Below, one piece after another: positions 1-5,263 of a DNA stretch of 6,383 nucleotides; the stretch's first letter is position 1, and each line of letters begins with the position of its first letter. The DNA comes from Bacteroidota bacterium (GTDB taxonomy: Bacteria > Bacteroidota > Bacteroidia > Chitinophagales > LD1): the NCBI GenBank assembly GCA_028288545.1, contig JAQBNQ010000572.1:1-6383 (forward strand), written 5' to 3'. The position numbers and the translations under genes are program-made. The notes under the pieces are model-generated. The model did not search any database. It worked only from the letters and a program-made list of their open reading frames with translations, and was not told the DNA's origin.

Positions 1-2261
1 TTACCACTGGGACTAATCATTTCCGCTTCCATTCGCACAAAACCTTTACTTCTCAGTTCTATGCCACTGGCTTCGCGGGTAATGCCTTTTAATTTAAAAG
101 ATATCAGGTCATCAATCGTTTTTCCAACCGCATCTTCGGCCTTCATTTCAAACAAGCTTTCTGCGCCGGCATTCATACTAACTATCCTGCTGTTCATGTC
201 GCCGTAAATAATACCATCCGGCAGCATTTGTATCAGTGCCGCCTGTTGTCTTATAATTATCTCAGCCCTTTTCTTCTCATCAATATCTATCAATACCCCC
301 ACCATGCGCAAAGCCCTGCTACCTTCATCAAAATGCGTTTTACCACTCACCTGGTACCATTTATATATCCCCTCTTTGGTTTTATACCGCACTTCAATCT
401 TAAATCCTTGCGTTTGGGTTAAGTGCGCATTAATAGTACCAAAGGCAAGGGCTGCATCATCAGGGTGCAACAGTACTTTTAAGGTCGCCGAACTTGGTTC
501 TATTTCGTTATTGGCATAACCCAGCAATTCAAAATACTTCGGGCTCCACCATCTTTTGTCCTCACTTATTTTCCACTCCCACAGCCCCGCAGCCATACCA
601 TCCAGCGCTATCTGCAACCGCTCTTCAGTTTCCTTAATACTGGTAATATCCGAAAACACACCCATCCAGCGGGTGGGCTCCCCTTTATAATCCTTAATGG
701 TTTTGCTGGTTCCAAGTATGTTAAGGCGCTTACCGTTTTTCAAAGTAAAAACCGCTTCGCCGCGCCAGTAACCATCACCGGTCCATACCGCCTTGCCTAC
801 TTCCTCGCGGGTGGCGCCCACCGGCACTATCCCAACAAAATCATCCAGTTTTTCGCCAATCGCCTCTGCCAGTGTAACACCAAACATGTGCTCGGCGGCT
901 TCATTCATGTGTGTAATTTTAAGTCCCTCTTTTTCGCCGTAAACAATAGCGTCTGGCAATACCTGCACCAGGGCTGCTTGTCGTATAATGGCTTCTTCGG
1001 CGTTGCGCTTTTCTGTTATATCCCTGGTAACCTTGGTAAAGCCCCGCAGTTCGCCGGTATCATTATACAGGGCCGTAAAAACCACATCAGCCCAAAATAA
1101 AGTACCATCCTTTTTAACTCTCCACCCCACATTTTCAAAACTTCCCTTTTTCCGCACCATCTCTAAATTGCGCTCCGGTTCAAAGTTTTTTATCGCTTCC
1201 TCAGTATAAAAAACCGACATGTTCTTCCCTATTATCTCATTGGCCTGGTAACCTTTAATACGTTCTGCCCCGTTATTCCAGCTCTTAATGTTACCATCCA
1301 CATCCAGCATTAATATGGCGTAATCCCTCACCCCTTCAACCAATAATCTGAAACGCTCTTCACTTTCGCGTAAAGCTAGCTCCGCCTGGGTCTGTTCGGT
1401 AACATCCCGGGCGGTGGCAAATACTCTTAACGTTTTGGTACTCTCATCCCGGTAAAGGGTAGCGCTCAGTATAATGGGGGCCACATTTCCATCTTTACTT
1501 TTTAGCGAAAGCGGATAATTATGTGCACGGTCGCCCGAAAAAACTTTCTGGCATATTTCCGCAACTTGTCTTGCATCAGTAAAGTAACCCGCAAATACAG
1601 AGCCTATCAGTTCAGCGCGATTAAGCCCGGTATACTTTTCTGCAGCCTTATTTACGTCGGCAATGGTTCCATCGTTATTGATGGTAAAAAACGGATCGGT
1701 GTTTGCCTCCAATAAACTGCCGGTGTACGATAAAAAATCTTCATAATCAACCGTAGCCCGGTGATACACATATATAAAGGCGACAAAGGTGGTAAGGGCG
1801 CCAAAATAATTGAACAACTCAACACGGTTGTATGGAATACTGATAATATGCACCGCATCAAGACCCACAGCGGCTATGCAGCCAATAAAAAGCGATAAGG
1901 CCCAAAAAATGGCGTTCTTTCTTTTGCCCAATAAAATAACAAATGGCAGAAAGGCAATGGGCCATAAATAACCTGTGTTCTGCCATCCACCTGTGGCAAA
2001 CAACAGTATCATTACAATTAAGCCCAGCCCAAGTATAACATTAACGGTTCTTTCAAAATTGCCGGTTTGCCTTAGCATCATGTAGTTAATTACCAGCAGC
2101 ACCGCCACCACCAGCAACACGGTGCTCATAAACATATTCACCGCTAAAAAATAGTAGATAAACCCAAACAAAAAGGTAGATACAAAAGCAACTACCGAAT
2201 AGGCCGTTGCTATACTTACACCCGGTGCCGATGGTATATTATTCCGTTGTCTTGTTGTCAT
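1..2261 (-). CDS. Membrane-anchored multi-PAS sensor protein, probably a histidine kinase (partial, C-terminus beyond the left edge)
   Basis: The frame is open from the ATG at 2261 to position 1, giving 753 residues. An in-frame TGA two codons upstream makes this ATG the first possible. Residues 17-166 hold about six hydrophobic segments (roughly 17-40, 44-62, 72-90, 97-111, 116-140, 150-166), a membrane module I cannot assign to a named family. Five PAS-like units follow: about 175-290 (TDPFFTINNDGTIADVNKAA), 300-418 (ESEERFRLLVEGVRDYAI, ending GFTKVTRDITEKR), 424-545, 546-665 (PAS_3 type: GLWEWKISEDKRWW, HPDD) and 667-753, which is cut. Units 3 and 5 are alike (IIRQAALVQVLPDAIVYGE against IIRQQAALIQMLPDGIIYGD), suggesting internal duplication. 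Such proteins usually end in HisKA/HATPase domains; here that end is not visible, so a GGDEF or other output is possible. No LOV cysteine motif or other cofactor signature was recognised. It is divergent from the beta-helix gene. Confidence 0.9.
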   Translation of the reverse strand, partial: MTTRQRNNIPSAPGVSIATAYSVVAFVSTFLFGFIYYFLAVNMFMSTVLLVVAVLLVINYMMLRQTGNFERTVNVILGLGLIVMILLFATGGWQNTGYLWPIAFLPFVILLGKRKNAIFWALSLFIGCIAAVGLDAVHIISIPYNRVELFNYFGALTTFVAFIYVYHRATVDYEDFLSYTGSLLEANTDPFFTINNDGTIADVNKAAEKYTGLNRAELIGSVFAGYFTDARQVAEICQKVFSGDRAHNYPLSLKSKDGNVAPIILSATLYRDESTKTLRVFATARDVTEQTQAELALRESEERFRLLVEGVRDYAILMLDVDGNIKSWNNGAERIKGYQANEIIGKNMSVFYTEEAIKNFEPERNLEMVRKKGSFENVGWRVKKDGTLFWADVVFTALYNDTGELRGFTKVTRDITEKRNAEEAIIRQAALVQVLPDAIVYGEKEGLKITHMNEAAEHMFGVTLAEAIGEKLDDFVGIVPVGATREEVGKAVWTGDGYWRGEAVFTLKNGKRLNILGTSKTIKDYKGEPTRWMGVFSDITSIKETEERLQIALDGMAAGLWEWKISEDKRWWSPKYFELLGYANNEIEPSSATLKVLLHPDDAALAFGTINAHLTQTQGFKIEVRYKTKEGIYKWYQVSGKTHFDEGSRALRMVGVLIDIDEKKRAEIIIRQQAALIQMLPDGIIYGDMNSRIVSMNAGAESLFEMKAEDAVGKTIDDLISFKLKGITREASGIELRSKGFVRMEAEMISPSG

Positions 2262-2658
2262 GATGGTTCAGGTTACGCCTTTGGGTAAGCTAGTGAGATA
2301 TTTACCCTGTATCAAAAGCTCTTGTATAACCAACGGGCTACAGGCTTTGTTGGGTAAAGTTACTCCTTTAGCATAAAAAAGAGCATCCTGTGGTCAATTC
2401 AGCTTTTCCATGTGCTGGTAAACGGATTTAGAGATATTGCCAATTACACCGGTCAGTGCCTTATAACATAAAGTAAAGAATGGGCATTAAAATCCTTGTT
2501 CAGTTAACTATCATCGCTTACTCCCCGAATTAGCGAGTGGTTTTAATTGTACCCTACAATAAGGCCCTTGTAAGGCCATTTTTTTAACAGGCAAAAGGCC
2601 CTAAACAATGCAGGCTATGTAAGATAGTTTTTCATTTTAATATCCTAATTTTCAATTA

Positions 2659-2688
2659 GTTACAAACTATTTTTTTCGATAGTGTAAC
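2659..2688. repeat. Bulged inverted repeat upstream of the beta-helix gene
   Basis: GTTAC (2659-2663) plus ACTAT (2666-2670) pair with ATAGT (2679-2683) plus GTAAC (2684-2688). This is ten base pairs with a two-base AA bulge and an eight-base T-rich loop. It sits just before the candidate -35 box, so it could be a protein-binding site. It could also be chance in AT-rich DNA. Confidence 0.35.
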
Positions 2689-2700
2689 CTTTTCAAAAGG
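2688..2700. promoter_or_regulatory. Perfect palindrome, candidate operator
   Basis: CCTTTT-C-AAAAGG is a perfect 6+1+6 base palindrome. Its right end is five bases before the candidate -35 TTGACA at 2706. Position and symmetry fit an operator bound by a dimeric regulator, although no regulator gene is adjacent to suggest which one. This is inference from symmetry only. Confidence 0.3.
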
Positions 2701-2705
2701 GGCTA

Positions 2706-2734
2706 TTGACAGGGGGTAAGGGCGATAGTACATT
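2706..2734 (+). promoter_or_regulatory. Candidate promoter of the beta-helix gene
   Basis: TTGACA at 2706-2711 is followed after 17 bases by TACATT at 2729-2734 (four of six against TATAAT; TA and TT also fit the Bacteroidota form TAnnTTTG, but the last two bases do not). Transcription would start near 2740, leaving a leader of about 26 bases that is A-rich and has no Shine-Dalgarno site, as is common in this phylum. Confidence 0.4.
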
Positions 2735-2766
2735 ACTAGTGTTCGCAACAATTAAAACAAATAACT

Positions 2767-3948
2767 ATGAAGACCTTAAACAAAATAATCGGAGCCGCAC
2801 TGTTAAGCATCTCTTTAAACTCTTTTGCCGGCGATTGTCCTGCTCTATCGGGCAAGTACACAATCGGCAAAAACCAGGGAGCTGACTTCTCATCGGTTAA
2901 CGAAGCCGTTACCGCACTTAACTGTGGTGGTATTGAATCTTCGGTTACTTTCCAGTTAGAGCCTGGCGTTTATAGCGAAAGAATGAATCTTTCAGCGGTA
3001 CAGGGCGCCTCTACATATAACACCATTACGTTCGAATCGAAGTCGGGCGATAACACCAGCACGGTGGTAAGCTATCCTTCATCAGATGCTACCCTGGTAA
3101 TGAACGGCGCTGCATATGTTACCATGCGCAACATTACCATCCGCCACAGTGTAGCGGTGTACGGTAACGCTATGAGAGTGGATGGAAAAACACACCACAT
3201 CAATTTTAGCGGTGTAATATTTGATGGTGTTGAAGTAGCCCGCACCGGTGCTAACAGCGCAGCTATCTACTTTACTTCAAACGCTGCTAAAACCGATATC
3301 TCTTTCCAGGATTGCGAAATAAACAACGGTAGTATAGGTATAGTTAAGGGCGGCGAAAACGCAGATGCAATGGATAGCAGAACAAGTATCACCGGCACCC
3401 TTTTCTTCAACCAGTACGAAACCGGACTTGCACTTACTAACGAAGATGCACCGGTAATAACCAACAACGTAGTAAGCAGCTTATCTTCTTTCAAAGGTTT
3501 CACCGCTATGAATTTCGATCACGTATCTAACAAAATGATGATCAGCACTAACATCATCACTATCGCAAACGGCGCCTTCGGTATCGCTCTGAATAACTGC
3601 CTTGCAAAATCAACCGATATGGGCAACGTTAACAACAACTCTATCTCTGTAGGCGGCAAAGAGCAAGCGTGTGGAATTCAACTTACAGGTACAACTGATA
3701 ACCAGATCATCAACTTTAACCGTATCAAGTTAACTACTACCGGTAACCAGGCTTACTACAAAAACGGAGCAACAGGCAACAACGTTAACCTTACCAACAA
3801 CATTATGTACGATTTAAAAACAGGTGGATACACTATCATCGGCAACACTTACAAAGATTACTTCAACCAGTTACCTGGTCAAAGCAACACCGAAATGACT
3901 GCCTCTGCAAACGGTATCTCGGTAGAAAAAGTTTCCCCAATTAAGTAA
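2767..3948 (+). CDS. Secreted right-handed parallel beta-helix protein
   Basis: This is a 393-residue exported protein. Residues 1-21 form a classical signal peptide (basic MKTLNK, hydrophobic core, probable cut after SFA). Residues 30-90 match a module I recognise from many exported Bacteroidota proteins: YTIG, DFSSVNEAVTALN, VTFQLEPGVYSERM and GASTYNTITFES. The rest has the rhythm of a right-handed beta-helix with frequent turn asparagines and short strands (VTMRNITIRHS at 118-128, NNNSISVGG at 289-297, NLTNNIMYDL at 341-350). No catalytic site of pectate lyase or polygalacturonase type was recognised, so a structural, adhesive or glycan-binding role is more likely than an enzyme. I see no type IX secretion C-terminal domain; the end is EKVSPIK. 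Cysteines occur at 24, 53, 183, 278 and 302. Codon choice favours AAC, ATC, TTC and TAC, especially in the second half, unlike the neighbours. The gene appears monocistronic, with its own promoter and terminator. Confidence 0.85.
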   Translation: MKTLNKIIGAALLSISLNSFAGDCPALSGKYTIGKNQGADFSSVNEAVTALNCGGIESSVTFQLEPGVYSERMNLSAVQGASTYNTITFESKSGDNTSTVVSYPSSDATLVMNGAAYVTMRNITIRHSVAVYGNAMRVDGKTHHINFSGVIFDGVEVARTGANSAAIYFTSNAAKTDISFQDCEINNGSIGIVKGGENADAMDSRTSITGTLFFNQYETGLALTNEDAPVITNNVVSSLSSFKGFTAMNFDHVSNKMMISTNIITIANGAFGIALNNCLAKSTDMGNVNNNSISVGGKEQACGIQLTGTTDNQIINFNRIKLTTTGNQAYYKNGATGNNVNLTNNIMYDLKTGGYTIIGNTYKDYFNQLPGQSNTEMTASANGISVEKVSPIK

Positions 3949-3973
3949 CCTTCAATAGCTTGTTCGGTTACTT
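3943..3973 (+). repeat. Inverted repeat overlapping the beta-helix stop codon
   Basis: AAGTAACC (3943-3950), which contains the TAA stop, is complementary to GGTTACTT (3966-3973) across a 15-base loop. It lies directly before the main terminator stem. The two hairpins together could protect the 3' end of an abundant mRNA; that role is inference. Confidence 0.4.
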
Positions 3974-3974
3974 T

Positions 3975-4012
3975 AACCGCCCGGTGAAGACCTGGGCGGT
4001 TTCTTTATTTTA
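3975..4012 (+). terminator. Rho-independent terminator of the beta-helix gene
   Basis: AACCGCCC (3975-3982) pairs perfectly with GGGCGGTT (3994-4001). The stem can extend inward by two G-C pairs past one bulged T. It is followed by a T-rich run at 4000-4011. The T-run is only on the plus-strand side, so it serves the beta-helix gene. Confidence 0.85.
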
Positions 4013-4015
4013 GTA

Positions 4016-4045
4016 AACTCCGTAACCAAAGTTTCCCCAAATTAA
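4016..4045 (+). pseudogene. Relic of a second 3' end of the beta-helix gene
   Basis: Positions 4018-4040 match 3918-3940 at 19 of 23 bases, displaced by exactly 100 bases, with 13 identical in a row (AAAGTTTCCCCAA). Read in the same frame, the copy gives NSVTKVSPN and then TAA, against ISVEKVSPIK and TAA in the intact gene. The retained frame and stop suggest a leftover of a tandem duplicate whose body was deleted, or a local duplication of the gene end. The match is short, so chance or another repeat mechanism remains possible. Confidence 0.45.
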
Positions 4046-4046
4046 C

Positions 4047-4097
4047 GTTCACGTTTTTGGCCTGTTCACGTTCCGTGAACACTCAATATTTGTGAAC
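4047..4097. promoter_or_regulatory. Mirror-symmetric array of four GTTCAC half-sites, operator-like
   Basis: The inner pair is a perfect palindrome: TGTTCACG (4063-4070), spacer TTC, CGTGAACA (4074-4081). The outer pair is GTTCAC (4047-4052) and GTGAAC (4092-4097). All four share one centre at 4072, and the outer sites lie 17 bases from the inner ones on both sides. Neither side has a T-run, so it is not a terminator. A near-consensus -7 box, AATATTTG (4085-4092, seven of eight against TAnnTTTG), overlaps the right outer site and would direct rightward transcription from about 4098. The layout fits binding of two protein dimers. It lies between convergent genes, so its target is unclear. Confidence 0.45.
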
Positions 4098-4153
4098 ACT
4101 TTAATCAGTCACAGCAGTTACCTGGCTTATACGACTTCCGTTTTAAATAATTA

Positions 4154-4316
4154 ATAGAACGCTTATCATCATTATTTTCATTATCAATGTGATCAATACA
4201 AATAATGATAATGCTGTAAACCAAATAAATTGTATTAATCATAATTTATCATAATCATCATAATTAATCAGCGTTCTATCTGTATTGATCATACAAATAA
4301 TGATAATAATGAAAAT
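4154..4316. repeat. AT-rich nest of inverted and direct repeats
   Basis: Inverted pairs are ATAGAACGCT (4154-4163) with AGCGTTCTAT (4270-4279), ATTTTCATTAT (4174-4184) with ATAATGAAAAT (4306-4316), and GATCAATACA (4191-4200) with TGTATTGATC (4281-4290). A 16-base direct repeat TACAAATAATGATAAT occurs at 4197 and 4292. The octamer ATCATAAT occurs three times (4238, 4248, 4257), close to one helical turn apart. The first inverted pair crosses the other two, so one simple cruciform does not explain the block. The 126-base segment 4154-4279 has MITE-like ends but no target-site duplication that I can see. The bases just before it, 4098-4153, show nothing I can interpret. Confidence 0.5.
4167..4314. 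promoter_or_regulatory. Fur-box-like stretches (tentative)
   Basis: By hand count against the classical 19-base Fur box GATAATGATAATCATTATC, positions 4167-4185 match at 15 of 19 (in reverse orientation), 4296-4314 at 14 and 4201-4219 at 12. The AT-rich composition raises the chance of such matches. There is no gene start here; both flanking genes end into this spacer, so a Fur site would make sense only for an unrecognised transcript such as a small RNA. Confidence 0.15.
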
Positions 4317-4318
4317 CA

Positions 4319-4356
4319 GCCCGCCCGAATGACTGAAGCCATTCAGTCGGGCGGGC
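4319..4356 (-). terminator. Strong GC-rich terminator of the small exported-protein gene
   Basis: GCCCGCCCG (4319-4327) pairs with CGGGCGGGC (4348-4356). Inside, after a four-base bulge, ACTGAA (4332-4337) pairs with TTCAGT (4342-4347) around the loop GCCA. On the minus strand it lies 12 bases after the stop codon and is followed by a T-rich tail (TGATTTTCATTATT). The plus-strand side has no T-run. Confidence 0.85.
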
Positions 4357-4368
4357 GTTCCATCCGTA

Positions 4369-5070
4369 TTACTTACAACCGGCAAATCGCGCCAAAGGCT
4401 TCGCCCTTTCTAAATCCCCCTCCGTTGTATGAACCTCACCAACCGTTTGGGTCTTTACGTTATACTTTTCAATAATTACCGGGTGCATCCATTCACTTAT
4501 CTCCTTCTCCGCCTCTGGCTCTTCCCCGCATTCCATTACCACCTTGCCTAAATAATTACCCTTGTGATAATACCAGCCCGTAAACTCATCGCAGTTAAAT
4601 TTTTCAACCAGCGTTTTCATTTGCTTCAAATCGTAAACCATCAGGTTAACATTGTCGCGCTCGGCCAGTATAAAAAGTAGTTTATGTTTTGGTGCTGCCC
4701 AAAAAGTGCCGCCCGGTATAACAGCCCACTGGCCTTCCCTGGTTAAAATATAAGTTCTGCCGTTTTTTCTTTCGCGCTTTGTAAAAACAAAATAATCTTT
4801 AATGGGCTGTTTGGGGGGCACCGAAAAACCCGTACACGATTTTACATCCGTGCTTACACTATCCATTAACACAACCGCATTGCTTTTTAAAACCGTAACA
4901 AACAAAAAGCTCTTATCGCCCACCTTCCGCTGCTCCGATTTAATAGTAAAGTCGTTAAACTGCGTGGCAGGAATATTTTCGGTTATTTGGGCATAGCCAC
5001 AAACTGCATATTGAAAAAGAAGCGCAAACACAATCCGCAAACAAACACCAGGGCTTTTGGTACAATTCAT
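4369..5070 (-). CDS. Exported protein of unknown function
   Basis: I do not recognise this family. I chose the ATG at 5070 (233 residues) because it gives a standard signal peptide: MNCTKSPGVCLR, the hydrophobic run IVFALLFQYAV and a probable cut after CGYA. The frame also opens at an ATG at 5118, which would add 16 residues before that signal, and a consensus -7 promoter box lies between the two. The mature part is about 206 residues, mostly short beta-strand-like segments (SFLFVTVLKSNAVVLMDSV, HKLLFILAERDNVNLMVYDL) and may be a small beta-sandwich or a partial propeller; this is a guess. Cysteines lie near mature residues 52, 133, 154 and 205, and the protein ends AGCK. There is no lipobox. 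A decayed partial copy of the gene's beginning lies just upstream. The transcript ends at the strong hairpin 12 bases after the stop. Confidence 0.75.
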   Translation of the reverse strand: MNCTKSPGVCLRIVFALLFQYAVCGYAQITENIPATQFNDFTIKSEQRKVGDKSFLFVTVLKSNAVVLMDSVSTDVKSCTGFSVPPKQPIKDYFVFTKRERKNGRTYILTREGQWAVIPGGTFWAAPKHKLLFILAERDNVNLMVYDLKQMKTLVEKFNCDEFTGWYYHKGNYLGKVVMECGEEPEAEKEISEWMHPVIIEKYNVKTQTVGEVHTTEGDLERAKPLARFAGCK

Positions 5071-5074
5071 ACCA

Positions 5075-5082
5075 CAAACATA
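5075..5082 (-). promoter_or_regulatory. Exact Bacteroidota -7 promoter box (TATGTTTG)
   Basis: Read on the minus strand, TATGTTTG fits TAnnTTTG at every fixed position. It ends four bases before the chosen ATG at 5070, so transcription would begin on or next to the start codon, implying a leaderless or nearly leaderless mRNA. No clear TTG -33 element is found at the usual distance upstream. If the ATG at 5118 were used instead, this box would be inside the coding region and meaningless. Confidence 0.45.
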
Positions 5083-5132
5083 CAACAGAAGTACCTCTCC
5101 TGCATTTAAATTTGACATCTGAAATTTGAAAC

Positions 5133-5222
5133 CTACGCGTCCAACTTAATAACGAAGTCGTTAGACTGAGTAGCAAGGAGGCAATTATCTGCGCATAAAA
5201 GCAATGTGCATATTGAAAGCGC
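5133..5222 (-). pseudogene. Decayed duplicate of the start of the adjacent exported-protein gene
   Basis: On the minus strand this segment reads FQYAHCFYAQI and then, after a frameshift, ATQSNDFVIK, LDA and TAG. The intact gene has FQYAVCGYAQI and ATQFNDFTIK at the matching places (9 of 11 and 8 of 10 identical). At DNA level the second half matches at about 27 of 35 bases and the first half begins with 12 identical (TTTCAATATGCA). The remaining roughly 600 bases of the copy are absent. This fits a tandem paralogue lost by deletion and decay. No functional product is expected. It lies just downstream of the desaturase stop, in the same orientation. Confidence 0.7.
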
Positions 5223-5232
5223 CGCCCTTGTA

Positions 5233-5260
5233 TTCAAATCCGAAATTCGAAATCTGAAAT
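5233..5260. repeat. Tandem heptamer repeat (four NNNAAAT units)
   Basis: Four units run head to tail: TTCAAAT, CCGAAAT, TCGAAAT and CTGAAAT. Two more units, CTGAAAT and TTGAAAC, stand at 5119-5132. ATCTGAAATT followed shortly by CTACGC occurs at both places (5117-5138 and 5252-5269), so the decayed gene copy lies between two similar sequences. Similar GAAAT-rich repeats are, from memory, common between genes in Bacteroidota. They could be the crossover points that left the decayed copy. Confidence 0.55.
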
Positions 5261-5263
5261 TCT

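Larger units (their letters stand above)
2262..2766. other. Divergent intergenic region (505 bases)
   Basis: No convincing gene lies between the sensor gene (leftward) and the beta-helix gene (rightward). Probable control signals for the rightward gene cluster at 2659-2734 and are listed separately. For the sensor, the best minus-strand candidate is TTGACC (2397-2392), a 16-base spacer and TATGCT (2375-2370), which is weak and would leave a leader of about 100 bases. A small inverted repeat, GGGTAA (2283-2288) with TTACCC (2302-2307), lies in that leader. A short GGCC stem at 2563-2577 followed by seven T residues resembles a weak plus-strand terminator, but nothing upstream needs one. The stretch 2400-2560 shows nothing I can interpret. 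Confidence 0.6.

Noticed and set aside
228..1715. Several short plus-strand open frames of 64 to 73 codons
   Set aside because: All lie antisense to the continuous PAS sensor frame, which has clear domain content.
2563..2585. Terminator-like GGCC stem followed by seven T residues on the plus strand
   Set aside because: The stem has only four reliable base pairs and no plus-strand gene precedes it.
3267..3503. Minus-strand open frame of 78 codons inside the beta-helix gene
   Set aside because: It is antisense to a clear coding gene with a signal peptide and strong codon bias, so it is a shadow.
4238..4264. Short regular repeats that might suggest a CRISPR or an iteron origin
   Set aside because: The octamers have no spacers of CRISPR size, there are no cas genes, and no replication initiator gene or DnaA boxes are visible nearby.
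4319..4356. GC-rich hairpin as a bidirectional terminator
   Set aside because: The T-rich tail exists only on the minus-strand side, so only the leftward gene is served.
4955..5176. Minus-strand open frame of 73 codons overlapping the exported-protein gene
   Set aside because: It runs out of frame through the real gene and starts inside the decayed copy. Its composition is not protein-like and it has no start signals.
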